Source: Phaeovibrio sulfidiphilus (lineage in GTDB: Bacteria > Pseudomonadota > Alphaproteobacteria > Rhodospirillales > Rhodospirillaceae). From it: 64,000 bases of DNA. Each line of letters begins with the position of its first letter. Within the stretch, counting starts at the first letter, position 1. Positions 28,286 to 35,780 of the stretch are shown here, piece by piece. The position numbers were made by a program, and so were the translations under genes. Below the pieces are notes generated by a model. That model saw nothing but the letters and a program-made list of their open reading frames with translations. It was not told the origin of the DNA and made no database searches. The DNA lies in assembly GCF_014861485.1 (NCBI RefSeq), contig NZ_JACZHT010000007.1, positions 111,402 through 175,401 of the forward strand. Reading direction: 5' to 3'.

Positions 28286-29170
28286 ATGTCGAGTATCCGT
28301 ACGGTTCTATCCGTTGTTGGGGACGCCGAGACCGGTCGCTCGCCGATCGTGACGGGGCTTCTTGTGGGCAAACTTCTGAACTGCCACATCGAGGGTTTCC
28401 ACGTCCAGATCGATGCGGTCTCCACGGTCCCCTACGTGGGCGAGGCTATGGCCGGCGCCCTGATCGAGGAAATGGTCGAGACCGCGGAGCGGGATGTGAG
28501 CAACCGGGCAATTGCGGCCCGGCAGCTCTTCATGGACATCTGCTCCGAGCGCAAGATGCTGATGAACTGCACGCCTGCCGAGAACGCGGGCTTTTGCGCG
28601 ACCTGGAACGAGGCCCGCGGTCCCGAGCCCGAGCAGGTGGCCCTGCGCGGGCGGGTTGCGGATCTCATTGTCCTGAGTGCCCGCGGCGCCGGGGGAGCGG
28701 CCGCGTCCCTTCTGACCCTGAACGCCGCCCTTCTGGAAAGCGGACGCGCGGTGCTTCTCGCGCCCACGGAGGCCCCGACCTCGATCGGTCGGCACGTGGC
28801 CATTGCCTGGAACGCGAGCGCCGAGGCCGCCCGGGCGGTCGGGGACGCCATGCCGTTCCTTACCCGGGCCGAGAAGGTCACGGTGATCATTGCCTCGGAC
28901 GGGGACACGGGGGAGACGGGAATCGCCCGCGTGGACGAGCTCCAGCAGAACCTGGCCTGGCACGGCGTGTCCTTCGATACCGTTATCCTCGAACAGCCCG
29001 GAAGCCGGAGCAAGATGGCCCAGGTCCTGATCGATTCGTGTGTCGAGTGCGGGGCAGATCTGCTGGTCATGGGGGCCTACACCCATTCGCGCCTTCGCCA
29101 GCTTATCCTGGGCGGGGTCACGCGCACGGTGCTGGAAACCGCTCCCCTGCCGGTTCTGCTGTCGCACTGA
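28286..29170 (+). CDS. Universal stress protein (UspA family)
   Basis: A 294-aa cytoplasmic protein, long enough for two Usp folds in tandem. The second half (about 160-294) ends in MGAYTHSRLRQLILGGVTRTVL, the G-2x-G-9x-G(S/T)-type nucleotide-binding signature of the ATP-binding class; the first half is degenerate. Such proteins accumulate under starvation or oxygen limitation, but the exact role is unknown. The ATG at 28286 has GGGGAGG 9 nt upstream; the 35-codon upstream extension is Arg/Ser-rich and rejected. A GC hairpin without a U-run follows the stop, and a U-tailed terminator lies 270 nt further on. Confidence 0.85.
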   Translation: MSSIRTVLSVVGDAETGRSPIVTGLLVGKLLNCHIEGFHVQIDAVSTVPYVGEAMAGALIEEMVETAERDVSNRAIAARQLFMDICSERKMLMNCTPAENAGFCATWNEARGPEPEQVALRGRVADLIVLSARGAGGAAASLLTLNAALLESGRAVLLAPTEAPTSIGRHVAIAWNASAEAARAVGDAMPFLTRAEKVTVIIASDGDTGETGIARVDELQQNLAWHGVSFDTVILEQPGSRSKMAQVLIDSCVECGADLLVMGAYTHSRLRQLILGGVTRTVLETAPLPVLLSH

Positions 29171-29180
29171 GTGAACGTCC

Positions 29181-29207
29181 GGCCCGTCCCGGGTGTCCGG
29201 GCGGGCC
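29181..29207 (+). terminator. GC hairpin after the universal stress protein gene
   Basis: GGCCCG with CGGGCC (29181-29186 and 29202-29207) and an inner CCCGG/CCGGG, one bulged base, no U-run. It may slow polymerase or protect the 3' end. Confidence 0.35.
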
Positions 29208-29401
29208 GCTGCTATCCTGTGGCCTCTTTGGTTGGTGCCGGCTTTGGCGTATGCGCTCGTTGCCGGTCCCGGACGCGCCCGGGTTTTCCGCCACAGAGCC
29301 GCCGGTGCTCCGGCACTCCGGCACGCTCGCGTGTCCGGGCCGTTTTCTGTTGCGGCTCCGGCCGCTGGAGAGGCTTTTCCCGAGACACCGGGAGCAGGCC
29401 G

Positions 29402-29437
29402 GAAACAGACCCGAAGCTGGCCTGAAACAGACCCGAA
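29402..29437. repeat. 22-bp-period direct repeat
   Basis: GAAACAGACCCGAA occurs at 29402-29415 and 29424-29437; the second copy runs into the terminator stem. Confidence 0.75.
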
Positions 29438-29460
29438 AGCGCCCCGGTGGCGCTTTTTTT
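29436..29460 (+). terminator. Rho-independent terminator, plus strand
   Basis: AAAGCGCC (29436-29443) pairs with GGCGCTTT (29449-29456), then more T residues. It lies 266 nt past the universal stress protein stop, so either that message has a long 3' end or a separate short RNA ends here. Confidence 0.75.
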
Positions 29461-29654
29461 GCGCCCGGCGCCGGGCGTGTGTGTTGAGTCGGGCAGGGGT
29501 GTCGCCCGGGGTGCCCTGCGCTGTCCCGTCCGGGCTTGGTTGGAAGCCGGGTGATTCCCGCACCTCGGAGAACGCCGCGGATCCGGCTGAATCCCGGTTT
29601 GCCATGACGTCTCCCTGCGGAGCAGGATGGCGGGCGGGGGTGTGAAGTCCGGTG

Positions 29655-29695
29655 AAAAAGAAAAACCGGCCGACTGTCCGAGGACAATCGACCGG
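29655..29695 (-). terminator. Rho-independent terminator of tRNA-Pro
   Basis: On the minus strand a 14-bp stem (with G-U pairs) over 29666-29695 is followed by a U-rich tail from the A-run at 29655-29665. It begins 18 nt after the tRNA 3' end. Confidence 0.85.
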
Positions 29696-29712
29696 CTTCA
29701 GGTCTTCAGTTT

Positions 29713-29789
<77 letters not shown>

Positions 29790-29839
29790 TTTTGCCCCGC
29801 CGTTTTCCGGTGTTTCTCCGGTGCCCGTCAGGGAAGCGC

Positions 29840-29868
29840 AAAATAGCTTCCGGGCGCCCGCCGGGCAA
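29840..29868 (-). promoter_or_regulatory. Predicted promoter of tRNA-Pro
   Basis: On the minus strand TTGCCC (29868-29863), 17-bp spacer, TATTTT (29845-29840), with an AT-rich tract just upstream (29871-29878). The transcript would begin some 40 nt before the mature tRNA. Confidence 0.5.
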
Positions 29869-30305
29869 GCGAAAAAAACGACCTCACGGAAAAAATCCTT
29901 TTTTTTCGGGGAATTCACCAAAAAATCAGTCCGGGAGCACTCCCTGCGCCACGAAAAGACCCGTTTTGATGGTACATGCAGGCTATGGTCCCTCTGGGGT
30001 GGTTTTGCGGGGCGCTTGCACACGATCTGGTGTCCCCGCGCGTTCCCGGTCCGCCCCGGGACAGCGCAGGGGCATGGGGGCGCTGTCGGGATCGGATTCT
30101 GCCGGGGCAGGGGCCGGGCCGGCCGCGGGGGAGGCGGCCACACCCGGGCTGTCCCGTCCCCCGTGCCTTCCGTTTTCACGGCCCGGGAGCCCCCCGGTTT
30201 TCACGCCGCTGGCGTCGACCCCGGTCCCTCGGTGTCGCTCCCGAGCCCGCCGGTGGCATCCGTCACGCTTGCGCCTTTGTCTCCTCCGCGCATCCCGGCG
30301 GTGGC

Positions 30306-30436
30306 GCTGTCCCGGTTCCGCCGGGCGCGTTCGTCAGGCCTCCGCTGCTGGCACCGTCCCGGTTCCGCCGGGCGCGTCCTCCCGCTTCCGCTGCTGGCAT
30401 CGTCCCGGTTTCGCTGCTGGCACCGTCCCGGTTCCG
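30306..30436. repeat. Degenerate tandem repeat block
   Basis: The 24-nt unit beginning GCTGCTGGCA and ending CCCGGTTCCG occurs at 30344-30367, 30390-30413 and 30413-30436, with one or two changes. A partial copy at 30306-30330 shares GTCCCGGTTCCGCCGGGCGCGT with the first full one. Confidence 0.8.
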
Positions 30437-30736
30437 CTTGACAAGCTTCTGCAGGCCTATAGCATTCGAGTCAGACCCCGGGACCGTCGGAAACGCGGCG
30501 GCTGCAGATGCCCTCTCAGGGCTCGCGACGCCCCCGGGCGCCTCGCCGGGCCGGACCCCGCGACTGTGTGTCCCGTTGCGCGGGGCGTCCCGGCCTGCAA
30601 CACCGTTCGGACGGGCGCGCCCGGTTCCCGCAATGGCCTGCAACACGTCTGCCGCGCGCATCCGGTGTCGAGGCGGACCCCCGCGGGCCCGGCGTTCTCC
30701 GGCTCCCCGCGGTCCTGTGCCCGGTGGGCATAATGC

Positions 30737-30766
30737 CTTGGCCGGGAACAGAAGGTGTCCTATAAA
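30737..30766 (+). promoter_or_regulatory. Predicted hflK promoter, heat-shock sigma-32-like or sigma-70
   Basis: CTTG (30737-30740), 18 bp, CCTATAAA (30759-30766). This fits the alphaproteobacterial RpoH pattern CTTG-N17/18-CYTAT. The same bases also read as a sigma-70 site, TTGGCC-17-TATAAA. The inferred leader is about 40 nt. Confidence 0.55.
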
Positions 30767-30814
30767 CGCACAAGTACTGGTCTTTGAAAGCACAACCAGG
30801 AGGTACCCAATTCG

Positions 30815-32020
30815 ATGGCATGGAACCAGCAGGGGGGCGGTGGCCCCTGGGGAGGGGGCTCGGGCCCCGGCGGCGGGGACAACGGGGGCGGTGGCCCTTG
30901 GGGCAGCGGACGCGGCCCGCGCCGGCCGGGCGGGGGCGGCTCCCAGACACCACCCCCCGATTTCGACCAGATTCTGAAAGACGCGAGTGACCGCTTCCGG
31001 CGCATGCTTCCGGGCGGCGGCTTCTCCGGCGCGGTGATTGCGCTTCTTGTTCTGATCGGGCTGGGTGTCTGGATGCTCACGGGCTTCTACCGTGTGGCTC
31101 CCGACGAGCAGGGCGTGGTTCTGCGCTTCGGCAAGTTCGTCCACACGACCGAGCCGGGGCTGCACTACCATCTCCCCTATCCCATCGAGACGGTCCTCAT
31201 GCCCAAGGTCACCCGGGAAAACCGCGTGGAGATCGGCTTCGAGACCGGACCGAACAACTCGGTGCGCCCCGTCCCCCGGGAAAGCCTGATGCTGACCGGT
31301 GACGAGAACATCATCGACATCTATTTCTCGGTGGTCTGGACCATCAAGGACGCGGGTGAGTATCTGTTCAACCTGCGCGACCCCGGCATTGCGGTTCGCT
31401 GGGCGGCGGAGAGCGCCATTCGCGAGGTGGTGGGCCGGACCCCCATCCAGGCAGCCCTGACCGAGGACCGCTCCCGGATCGAGGCGGATACCAAGCAGAT
31501 CCTTCAGGAGCTTCTTGACCAGTATCAGGCCGGTATCCGGATCCAGCGTGTCCAGCTTCTGAAGGCCGACCCGCCGGAGCAGGTGATCGACGCCTTCAAC
31601 GAGGTCCAGCGGGCCCGTCAGGAAGGCGACCGCCTTCGCAACGATGCCCAGGCGTACGCGAACAAGGTTCTTCCCGAGGCTCGGGGCCAGGCGGCCAAGA
31701 TGCTCGAGGATGCCAAGGCCTACCAGGAGTCGGTTGTGATCCGCGCCCAGGGTGACGCTGCGCGTTTCTCCAGCGTTTACAAGGGCTATCAGGGCAATCC
31801 TGCGGTCACGCGCCAGCGCATCTATATCGAGACCATGGGGGATCTGTTCCGCAACACGGACAAGCTCATCCTGGATCGCAACAACTCGGGGATCCTTCCC
31901 TATCTCCCGCTCAATGAAATGATGAAATCCCGGGGCACCCGGTCGGGCACGCCGACCCTGTCGTCGCCGTCGCGCGATGTGCTGTCCATCGTTCCGGATG
32001 TCCAGGGGGCCAGGCCATGA
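30815..32020 (+). CDS. hflK: FtsH protease modulator HflK
   Basis: A 401-aa inner-membrane SPFH/band-7 protein that with HflC forms a cage around the FtsH protease and modulates degradation of membrane proteins. The first ~45 residues are Gly/Pro-rich, as in other HflK proteins. One transmembrane helix (about 68-92) leads into the SPFH domain (YRVAPDEQGVVLRFGKF onward), and an Ala/Glu/Gln-rich coiled-coil stretch follows (about 265-320). AGGAGGT precedes the ATG. It overlaps hflC by 4 bp, so the two are translationally coupled. Confidence 0.95.
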   Translation: MAWNQQGGGGPWGGGSGPGGGDNGGGGPWGSGRGPRRPGGGGSQTPPPDFDQILKDASDRFRRMLPGGGFSGAVIALLVLIGLGVWMLTGFYRVAPDEQGVVLRFGKFVHTTEPGLHYHLPYPIETVLMPKVTRENRVEIGFETGPNNSVRPVPRESLMLTGDENIIDIYFSVVWTIKDAGEYLFNLRDPGIAVRWAAESAIREVVGRTPIQAALTEDRSRIEADTKQILQELLDQYQAGIRIQRVQLLKADPPEQVIDAFNEVQRARQEGDRLRNDAQAYANKVLPEARGQAAKMLEDAKAYQESVVIRAQGDAARFSSVYKGYQGNPAVTRQRIYIETMGDLFRNTDKLILDRNNSGILPYLPLNEMMKSRGTRSGTPTLSSPSRDVLSIVPDVQGARP

Positions 32021-32904
32021 AGAAGAACACACTCCTTGCTGCTCTGGCGACCCTGGGCGGCGCCGGTCTGATCTTGCTTTATTCCTCGGTCTTTGTGGTC
32101 CAGCAGACCCAGCAGGCCCTGGTGCTCCAGTTCGGTGAGTGGGTCCGCACGGTCCAGGAGCCGGGTCTGAACTTCAAGATCCCGTTCATCCAGGACGTGG
32201 TCTATTACGACAAGCGCGTCCTGGAGCTCAGCCCGGACCCGGAGGAGGTGATCCTCTCGGACCAGAAGCGCATCGTGGTGGACACCTACCTGCGCTACCG
32301 CATCGCCGATCCGCTGGTCTACTACCGCGCGGTGAACTCCGAGGCGCTGGCCCGCTCCCGAATCTCGGACATGGTGGTCTCCGCCATGCGACGGGTTATG
32401 GGTACGGTGGACCTGTCGCGGGTTCTGTCCCGTGACCGGGTCGGGCTGATGGAGAAGATGCGCGCCATGGTGGCCCAGGAGGCCAGCGCCATCGGCATCT
32501 CGGTGACCGACCTTCGGATCCGCCGCGCCGATCTTCCCCTGTCCACGTCCCAGGCTGTCTACGACCGTATCCGGTCCGAGCGTGCCCGGGAGGTCGCGGA
32601 TTTCACCGCGAAGGGCAAGCAGGACGCGGTTCGCATCCGCGCCGAGGCGGAGCGCGAGGCCACGGTGACCGTTGCCCGTGCCCAGAAGACCTCGCAGGAG
32701 CTGCGCGGTGAGGGCGATGCCCTGGCCATCGCGATCTACAACGAGGCCTTCGGAGTCGATCCCGGTTTCTTCGACTTTTACTACACCATGCAGAGCTATT
32801 ATCAGTCCATCGAGGCTGGCACGACCTCTCTGGTGCTGTCTCCGGACCACCCGTACCTGAAGTACTTCGGGCCTGCGGGAGCCACAGGGGCGGGGCGTCC
32901 GTAG
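32017..32904 (+). CDS. hflC: FtsH protease modulator HflC
   Basis: The 295-aa partner of HflK. An N-terminal membrane helix (about 5-28) is followed by the SPFH domain (VVQQTQQALVLQFGEW) and a charged helical segment rich in Arg, Ala and Glu (SERAREVADFTAKGKQ...). The C-terminus is periplasmic. The start overlaps the hflK stop as ATGA. A perfect terminator 20 bp after the stop separates it from degP. Confidence 0.95.
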   Translation: MKKNTLLAALATLGGAGLILLYSSVFVVQQTQQALVLQFGEWVRTVQEPGLNFKIPFIQDVVYYDKRVLELSPDPEEVILSDQKRIVVDTYLRYRIADPLVYYRAVNSEALARSRISDMVVSAMRRVMGTVDLSRVLSRDRVGLMEKMRAMVAQEASAIGISVTDLRIRRADLPLSTSQAVYDRIRSERAREVADFTAKGKQDAVRIRAEAEREATVTVARAQKTSQELRGEGDALAIAIYNEAFGVDPGFFDFYYTMQSYYQSIEAGTTSLVLSPDHPYLKYFGPAGATGAGRP

Positions 32905-32923
32905 GGCGTCTCCCACGGTTTCG

Positions 32924-32952
32924 GGCGACCGGGTCAGCCGGTCGCCTTTTTT
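32924..32952 (+). terminator. Rho-independent terminator after hflC
   Basis: A 9-bp perfect stem (32924-32932 with 32938-32946), a 5-nt loop and six T residues. Confidence 0.88.
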
Positions 32953-33027
32953 GTGTCCGGTTTTTAAGTGTTTTTTCCCCGTTTTTGGTCCCACAGTGAC
33001 CAGTACTTTGTTTTGGAAAGAAAGGGT

Positions 33028-34608
33028 ATGGCGGATATGTTTATGAAGAAGGAGAACAGTGAGATCCGGGCCCCCGGTACTCCGGCACGCGCGAGTGGCA
33101 GCGAGCCCCGCAGCCGGCGTCTTGCGCGGGCGGCGGCGGCCCTTCTTTTGGGCGCGTCCCTGCTTGCACCGTCGGTCGCGGTTCCCGTCCACCAGGCGTG
33201 GGCGGTGCCCGACGATTTTGCCGATCTCGCGGAAAAGCTCCTGCCGTCGGTCGTCAACATCTCCACAACCCAGACCCTGGAAAGCGGGCGCATGCCCGAC
33301 CTGCCCCAGTTCCCGGACGGCTCGCCCTTCGAGGACTTCTTCAAGGACTTTTTCGAGAACCGCACCGGCCCCCGGGGTCCGCAGCGGGCCATCTCCCTGG
33401 GTTCGGGATTCGTGGTGGACGCGAAGGAAGGCTACATCGTCACCAACAACCACGTGATCCGCGATGCGGACGAGATCACGGTGGTGCTCCAGGACGATAC
33501 GGTTTTGAAGGCCACGATCCGCGGCGTGGACGAGAAGACGGACCTTGCCCTGCTGAAGGTCGAGACGGACAAGCCCCTCCACCAGATCGAGTGGGGTGAT
33601 TCCGACGCCGCCCGGGTGGGTGAGTGGGTTGTGGCCATCGGCAATCCGTTCGGTCTGGGGGGCTCGGTGACCACCGGCATCATCAGCGCCAAGACCCGGG
33701 ACATCAACGCAGGCCCCTACGACAGCTTTATCCAGACCGACGCCTCGATCAACAAGGGCAACTCCGGCGGGCCGCTCTTTGACGAGAGGGGCCGGGTCAT
33801 CGGCATCAACACGGTCATCTTCAGCCCCTCGGGCGGATCGGTCGGGGTGGGCTTTGCGGTGCCCTCGAATATCGCCCGGCAGGTGGTCGGGGATCTTGTC
33901 CAGTACGGACAGACCCGGCGCGGCTGGATCGGCGTGCGCATCCAGACGGTCACCGACGACATCGCCGAGGGCATGGGCATGACCGAGAAGAAGGGCGCCC
34001 TGGTGTCCGCCGTGACCGAGAACGGCCCGGCTGCGAAGGCGGGCCTGAAGGAGGGCGACGTCATCCTCCGGTTCGACGGCCGTGATGTGGCGGAGATGCG
34101 GTCCCTGCCGCGCATTGTCTCCGAGACCCCCATCGGCAAGACCGTGGACGTGGACGTCCTGCGGGCGGGCAAGACGCTCACCGTGAAGCTGGACGTGGCC
34201 CAGCTTGAGGAGGCGGAGAAGGAAGGCCTCGTGGACGACACCGCCGGAGCTCCCGCGAAGAAAAACGAGGTGGCGACCCAGCTGAAGGCCCTCGGCTTCT
34301 CGGTTGCGACCCTGGACGCTGGGGCGCGCAAGCGTTTCGGTATCGATAACAATGACTTGAAGGGCGTTGTTGTCGATTCGGTTGATGCGTCCAGCGATGC
34401 GGCCATGAAGGGGATCCAGCCCGGGTCCGTTCTGGTCCAGGCGGACCAGAAGCCGATCACCGGCGTTGCGGATCTCCAGAAGACCGTTGCGGCCGCTCTC
34501 AAGGGGGGCAAGAAGCTGATCCTGTTCCTGGTCGACAACGGGGGCACCCGGTCCTTCGTCGCCGTGAAGGTGGTCGAGGAGACCAAGAAGGGCGACGCCG
34601 GGAAGTAG
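33028..34608 (+). CDS. degP: Periplasmic serine protease DegP/HtrA (Do family)
   Basis: A quality-control protease and chaperone of 526 aa. The N-terminus has a twin-Arg-like basic patch and a hydrophobic core, with a likely signal-peptidase site after HQAWA before VPDDFADL. The catalytic triad is His in TNNHVI, Asp in KTDLALLKV and Ser in GNSGGPLF. Two PDZ domains follow (starting near RRGWIGVRIQTV and near LKALGFSVATL). The start is uncertain: ATG at 33028, 33037 or 33043 are all possible and change only the signal region. It sits after hflKC but between terminators, so it is expressed separately. Confidence 0.93.
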   Translation: MADMFMKKENSEIRAPGTPARASGSEPRSRRLARAAAALLLGASLLAPSVAVPVHQAWAVPDDFADLAEKLLPSVVNISTTQTLESGRMPDLPQFPDGSPFEDFFKDFFENRTGPRGPQRAISLGSGFVVDAKEGYIVTNNHVIRDADEITVVLQDDTVLKATIRGVDEKTDLALLKVETDKPLHQIEWGDSDAARVGEWVVAIGNPFGLGGSVTTGIISAKTRDINAGPYDSFIQTDASINKGNSGGPLFDERGRVIGINTVIFSPSGGSVGVGFAVPSNIARQVVGDLVQYGQTRRGWIGVRIQTVTDDIAEGMGMTEKKGALVSAVTENGPAAKAGLKEGDVILRFDGRDVAEMRSLPRIVSETPIGKTVDVDVLRAGKTLTVKLDVAQLEEAEKEGLVDDTAGAPAKKNEVATQLKALGFSVATLDAGARKRFGIDNNDLKGVVVDSVDASSDAAMKGIQPGSVLVQADQKPITGVADLQKTVAAALKGGKKLILFLVDNGGTRSFVAVKVVEETKKGDAGK

Positions 34609-34624
34609 TCCCGGAGGTCCAGCG

Positions 34625-34667
34625 TGTCGGGGCGCCGGAGGGTCCGGTTGCCCCGACATTTTTTTTG
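34625..34667 (+). terminator. Rho-independent terminator after degP
   Basis: TGTCGGGGC (34625-34633) pairs with GCCCCGACA (34650-34658), with an inner CCGG/CCGG stem, followed by eight T residues. Confidence 0.88.
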
Positions 34668-35446
34668 TGGCCGTGGCTTCCGTCGGGCCTGTGCCCGGTG
34701 GAGCAGGTCGGGAGATCCGGGACCGGGGCGGCGTCGGTCCCGTGTGGGGACAGGTCGGGGGATCAGGGACCGGGGCGGTCCGGTCGGCACCGCCTTTCCG
34801 GCCCCCGTGCCCCGCCGTGAGCGCTCACAGGTTACGCCCCGGCCACCACATGGGCGTCCCTTTGCAGGCGTGGGAAAGCCGACCGGGTTTTGGGCAGACC
34901 ATCCCCGTGGGGGGTAATTTAGCCACTGTCAGCGAATGGACGCCCCCTGTGTCCGGGCAAAGGATCCTTCCAGACGGGTGATCCGTCTGCCGGTCCGTCC
35001 GACGCCGCCGCCCTGGCACGGGCTGTGGCTGTCCGGGGTCGCAGGGACAAAGCCTTTGGGTCGGGCCGGTCCGGATGCGTTTGACACACCCTGTGTTCTC
35101 CATCCGTCGCAGTGCCGTTTCTGACCCCGAGTTTCCGACGCCCCCGTTGCACGGGGCCTCGGTTCGCTGTTCCTCCCCGTGGCCTCCCTGGCGCAGGACC
35201 GCACGGACCCGTTCCCGCAGAGCCTGAACCGTCCGGAGGTTCGTTTTTCCGGCGGTGCGGACCTGTGGGGACGCCCCGGACCCTGTTTTGCGTCAGGGGT
35301 GGCTGCCATGTCCGTCTGTTTTGGGCCAGGGCCGGGCCCCCCGCGTGGTCTGTTTGCGGTCCGGGTCCGGTGCGCTGTACGTGCTCGCCTGCCGGGCCCG
35401 GTGGCGGTGCCTGTTCACCTGTTTCGTCCGGGTGACCCGGCGGGCG
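34668..35446. other. Intergenic downstream of degP
   Basis: Nearly 800 bp without a supported gene. Holds a 28-nt direct repeat at 34704-34778. The remainder is GC-rich with no start signal or domain. Confidence 0.55.
34704..34778. repeat. 28-nt direct repeat with 47-bp period
   Basis: The block beginning CAGGTCGGG and ending CCGGGGCGG occurs at 34704-34731 and 34751-34778 with two mismatches. Confidence 0.8.
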
Positions 35447-35476
35447 AAAAAAAAGGCGATCCGCGAACGGACCGCC
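35447..35476 (-). terminator. Rho-independent terminator of the small RNA
   Basis: On the minus strand, GGCGGTCCG-TTCG-CGGATCGCC (9-bp stem with one G-U pair, UUCG tetraloop) is followed by eight U residues. It is the only strong minus-strand terminator downstream of hdaA. Confidence 0.9.
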
Positions 35477-35668
35477 CAAGTTGAACAATCATACAAAGGA
35501 TCCGCCCGGACCAAAGGAGACAAAGCCCGTACGGACCTCCCGTGCAAAGCTGCTCGCACGGGGAAGGCCGGCCTGCCGGAATGAACGGCAGCCGCCTGAT
35601 TTCCGTTTCAGTGATGGGCGACATGAAAGAAAGGGAGGAGGAACTTGTCCAGTCACGAAGCGGAAATC
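35447..35668 (-). ncRNA. Candidate trans-acting small RNA with CCUCCUCCC anti-Shine-Dalgarno loop
   Basis: A predicted RNA of about 220 nt bounded by an AT-rich promoter and an excellent terminator, with no open frame of note. The 5' eight bases GATTTCCG pair with CGGAAATC (35605-35598), closing a ~55-nt domain. The loop of that domain is pyrimidine-rich and carries CCTCCTCCC (35641-35633), a perfect anti-Shine-Dalgarno sequence. Two more stems follow (CTGCCG/CGGCAG near 35590-35572 and CCCGTGC/GCACGGG near 35563-35540). Two further unpaired UCCUUU stretches lie near 35518 and 35500. Known alphaproteobacterial regulators of this style are the CCUCCUCCC-motif RNAs (CcsR/cuckoo type in Rhodobacter) and the alpha-r14 group. 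This copy is single and has no DUF1127 gene beside it. It could also be a processed 3' end of the crotonase-perM-hdaA message. Confidence 0.62.
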
Positions 35669-35703
35669 ATTTTAAGACTAGCATCTTTTTGTTGAAAAAT
35701 CAA
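35669..35703 (-). promoter_or_regulatory. Predicted promoter of the small RNA
   Basis: Minus-strand TTGATT (35703-35698), 17-bp spacer, TAGTCT (35680-35675) would start the RNA at about 35668, exactly at the base of its first stem. An overlapping alternative is TTCAAC-16-TAAAAT (35696-35669). The -35 region is itself the small palindrome TTGA-AAAA-TCAA. Confidence 0.55.
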
Positions 35704-35780
35704 GGTGAGCCCATTAGGGCGTGCAAGAGCCCTTCCGGGTCGCTCCCGGGCCGGTATGCGGTGCGCGTCCCGCGCAGCTT

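Larger units (their letters stand above)
29790..30814. other. Long intergenic region between tRNA-Pro and hflK
   Basis: About 1 kb without a supported gene. It holds the tRNA promoter, a very AT-rich patch at 29870-29935, a degenerate tandem-repeat block at 30306-30436 and the hflK promoter. Open frames here are Pro/Arg/Ala-rich translations of repeats. Confidence 0.55.

Noticed and set aside
30437..30462. TTGACA with TATAGC before hflK as its promoter
   Set aside because: The spacing is only 14 bp and it is 370 bp away from the gene; the site at 30737-30766 is better in both respects.
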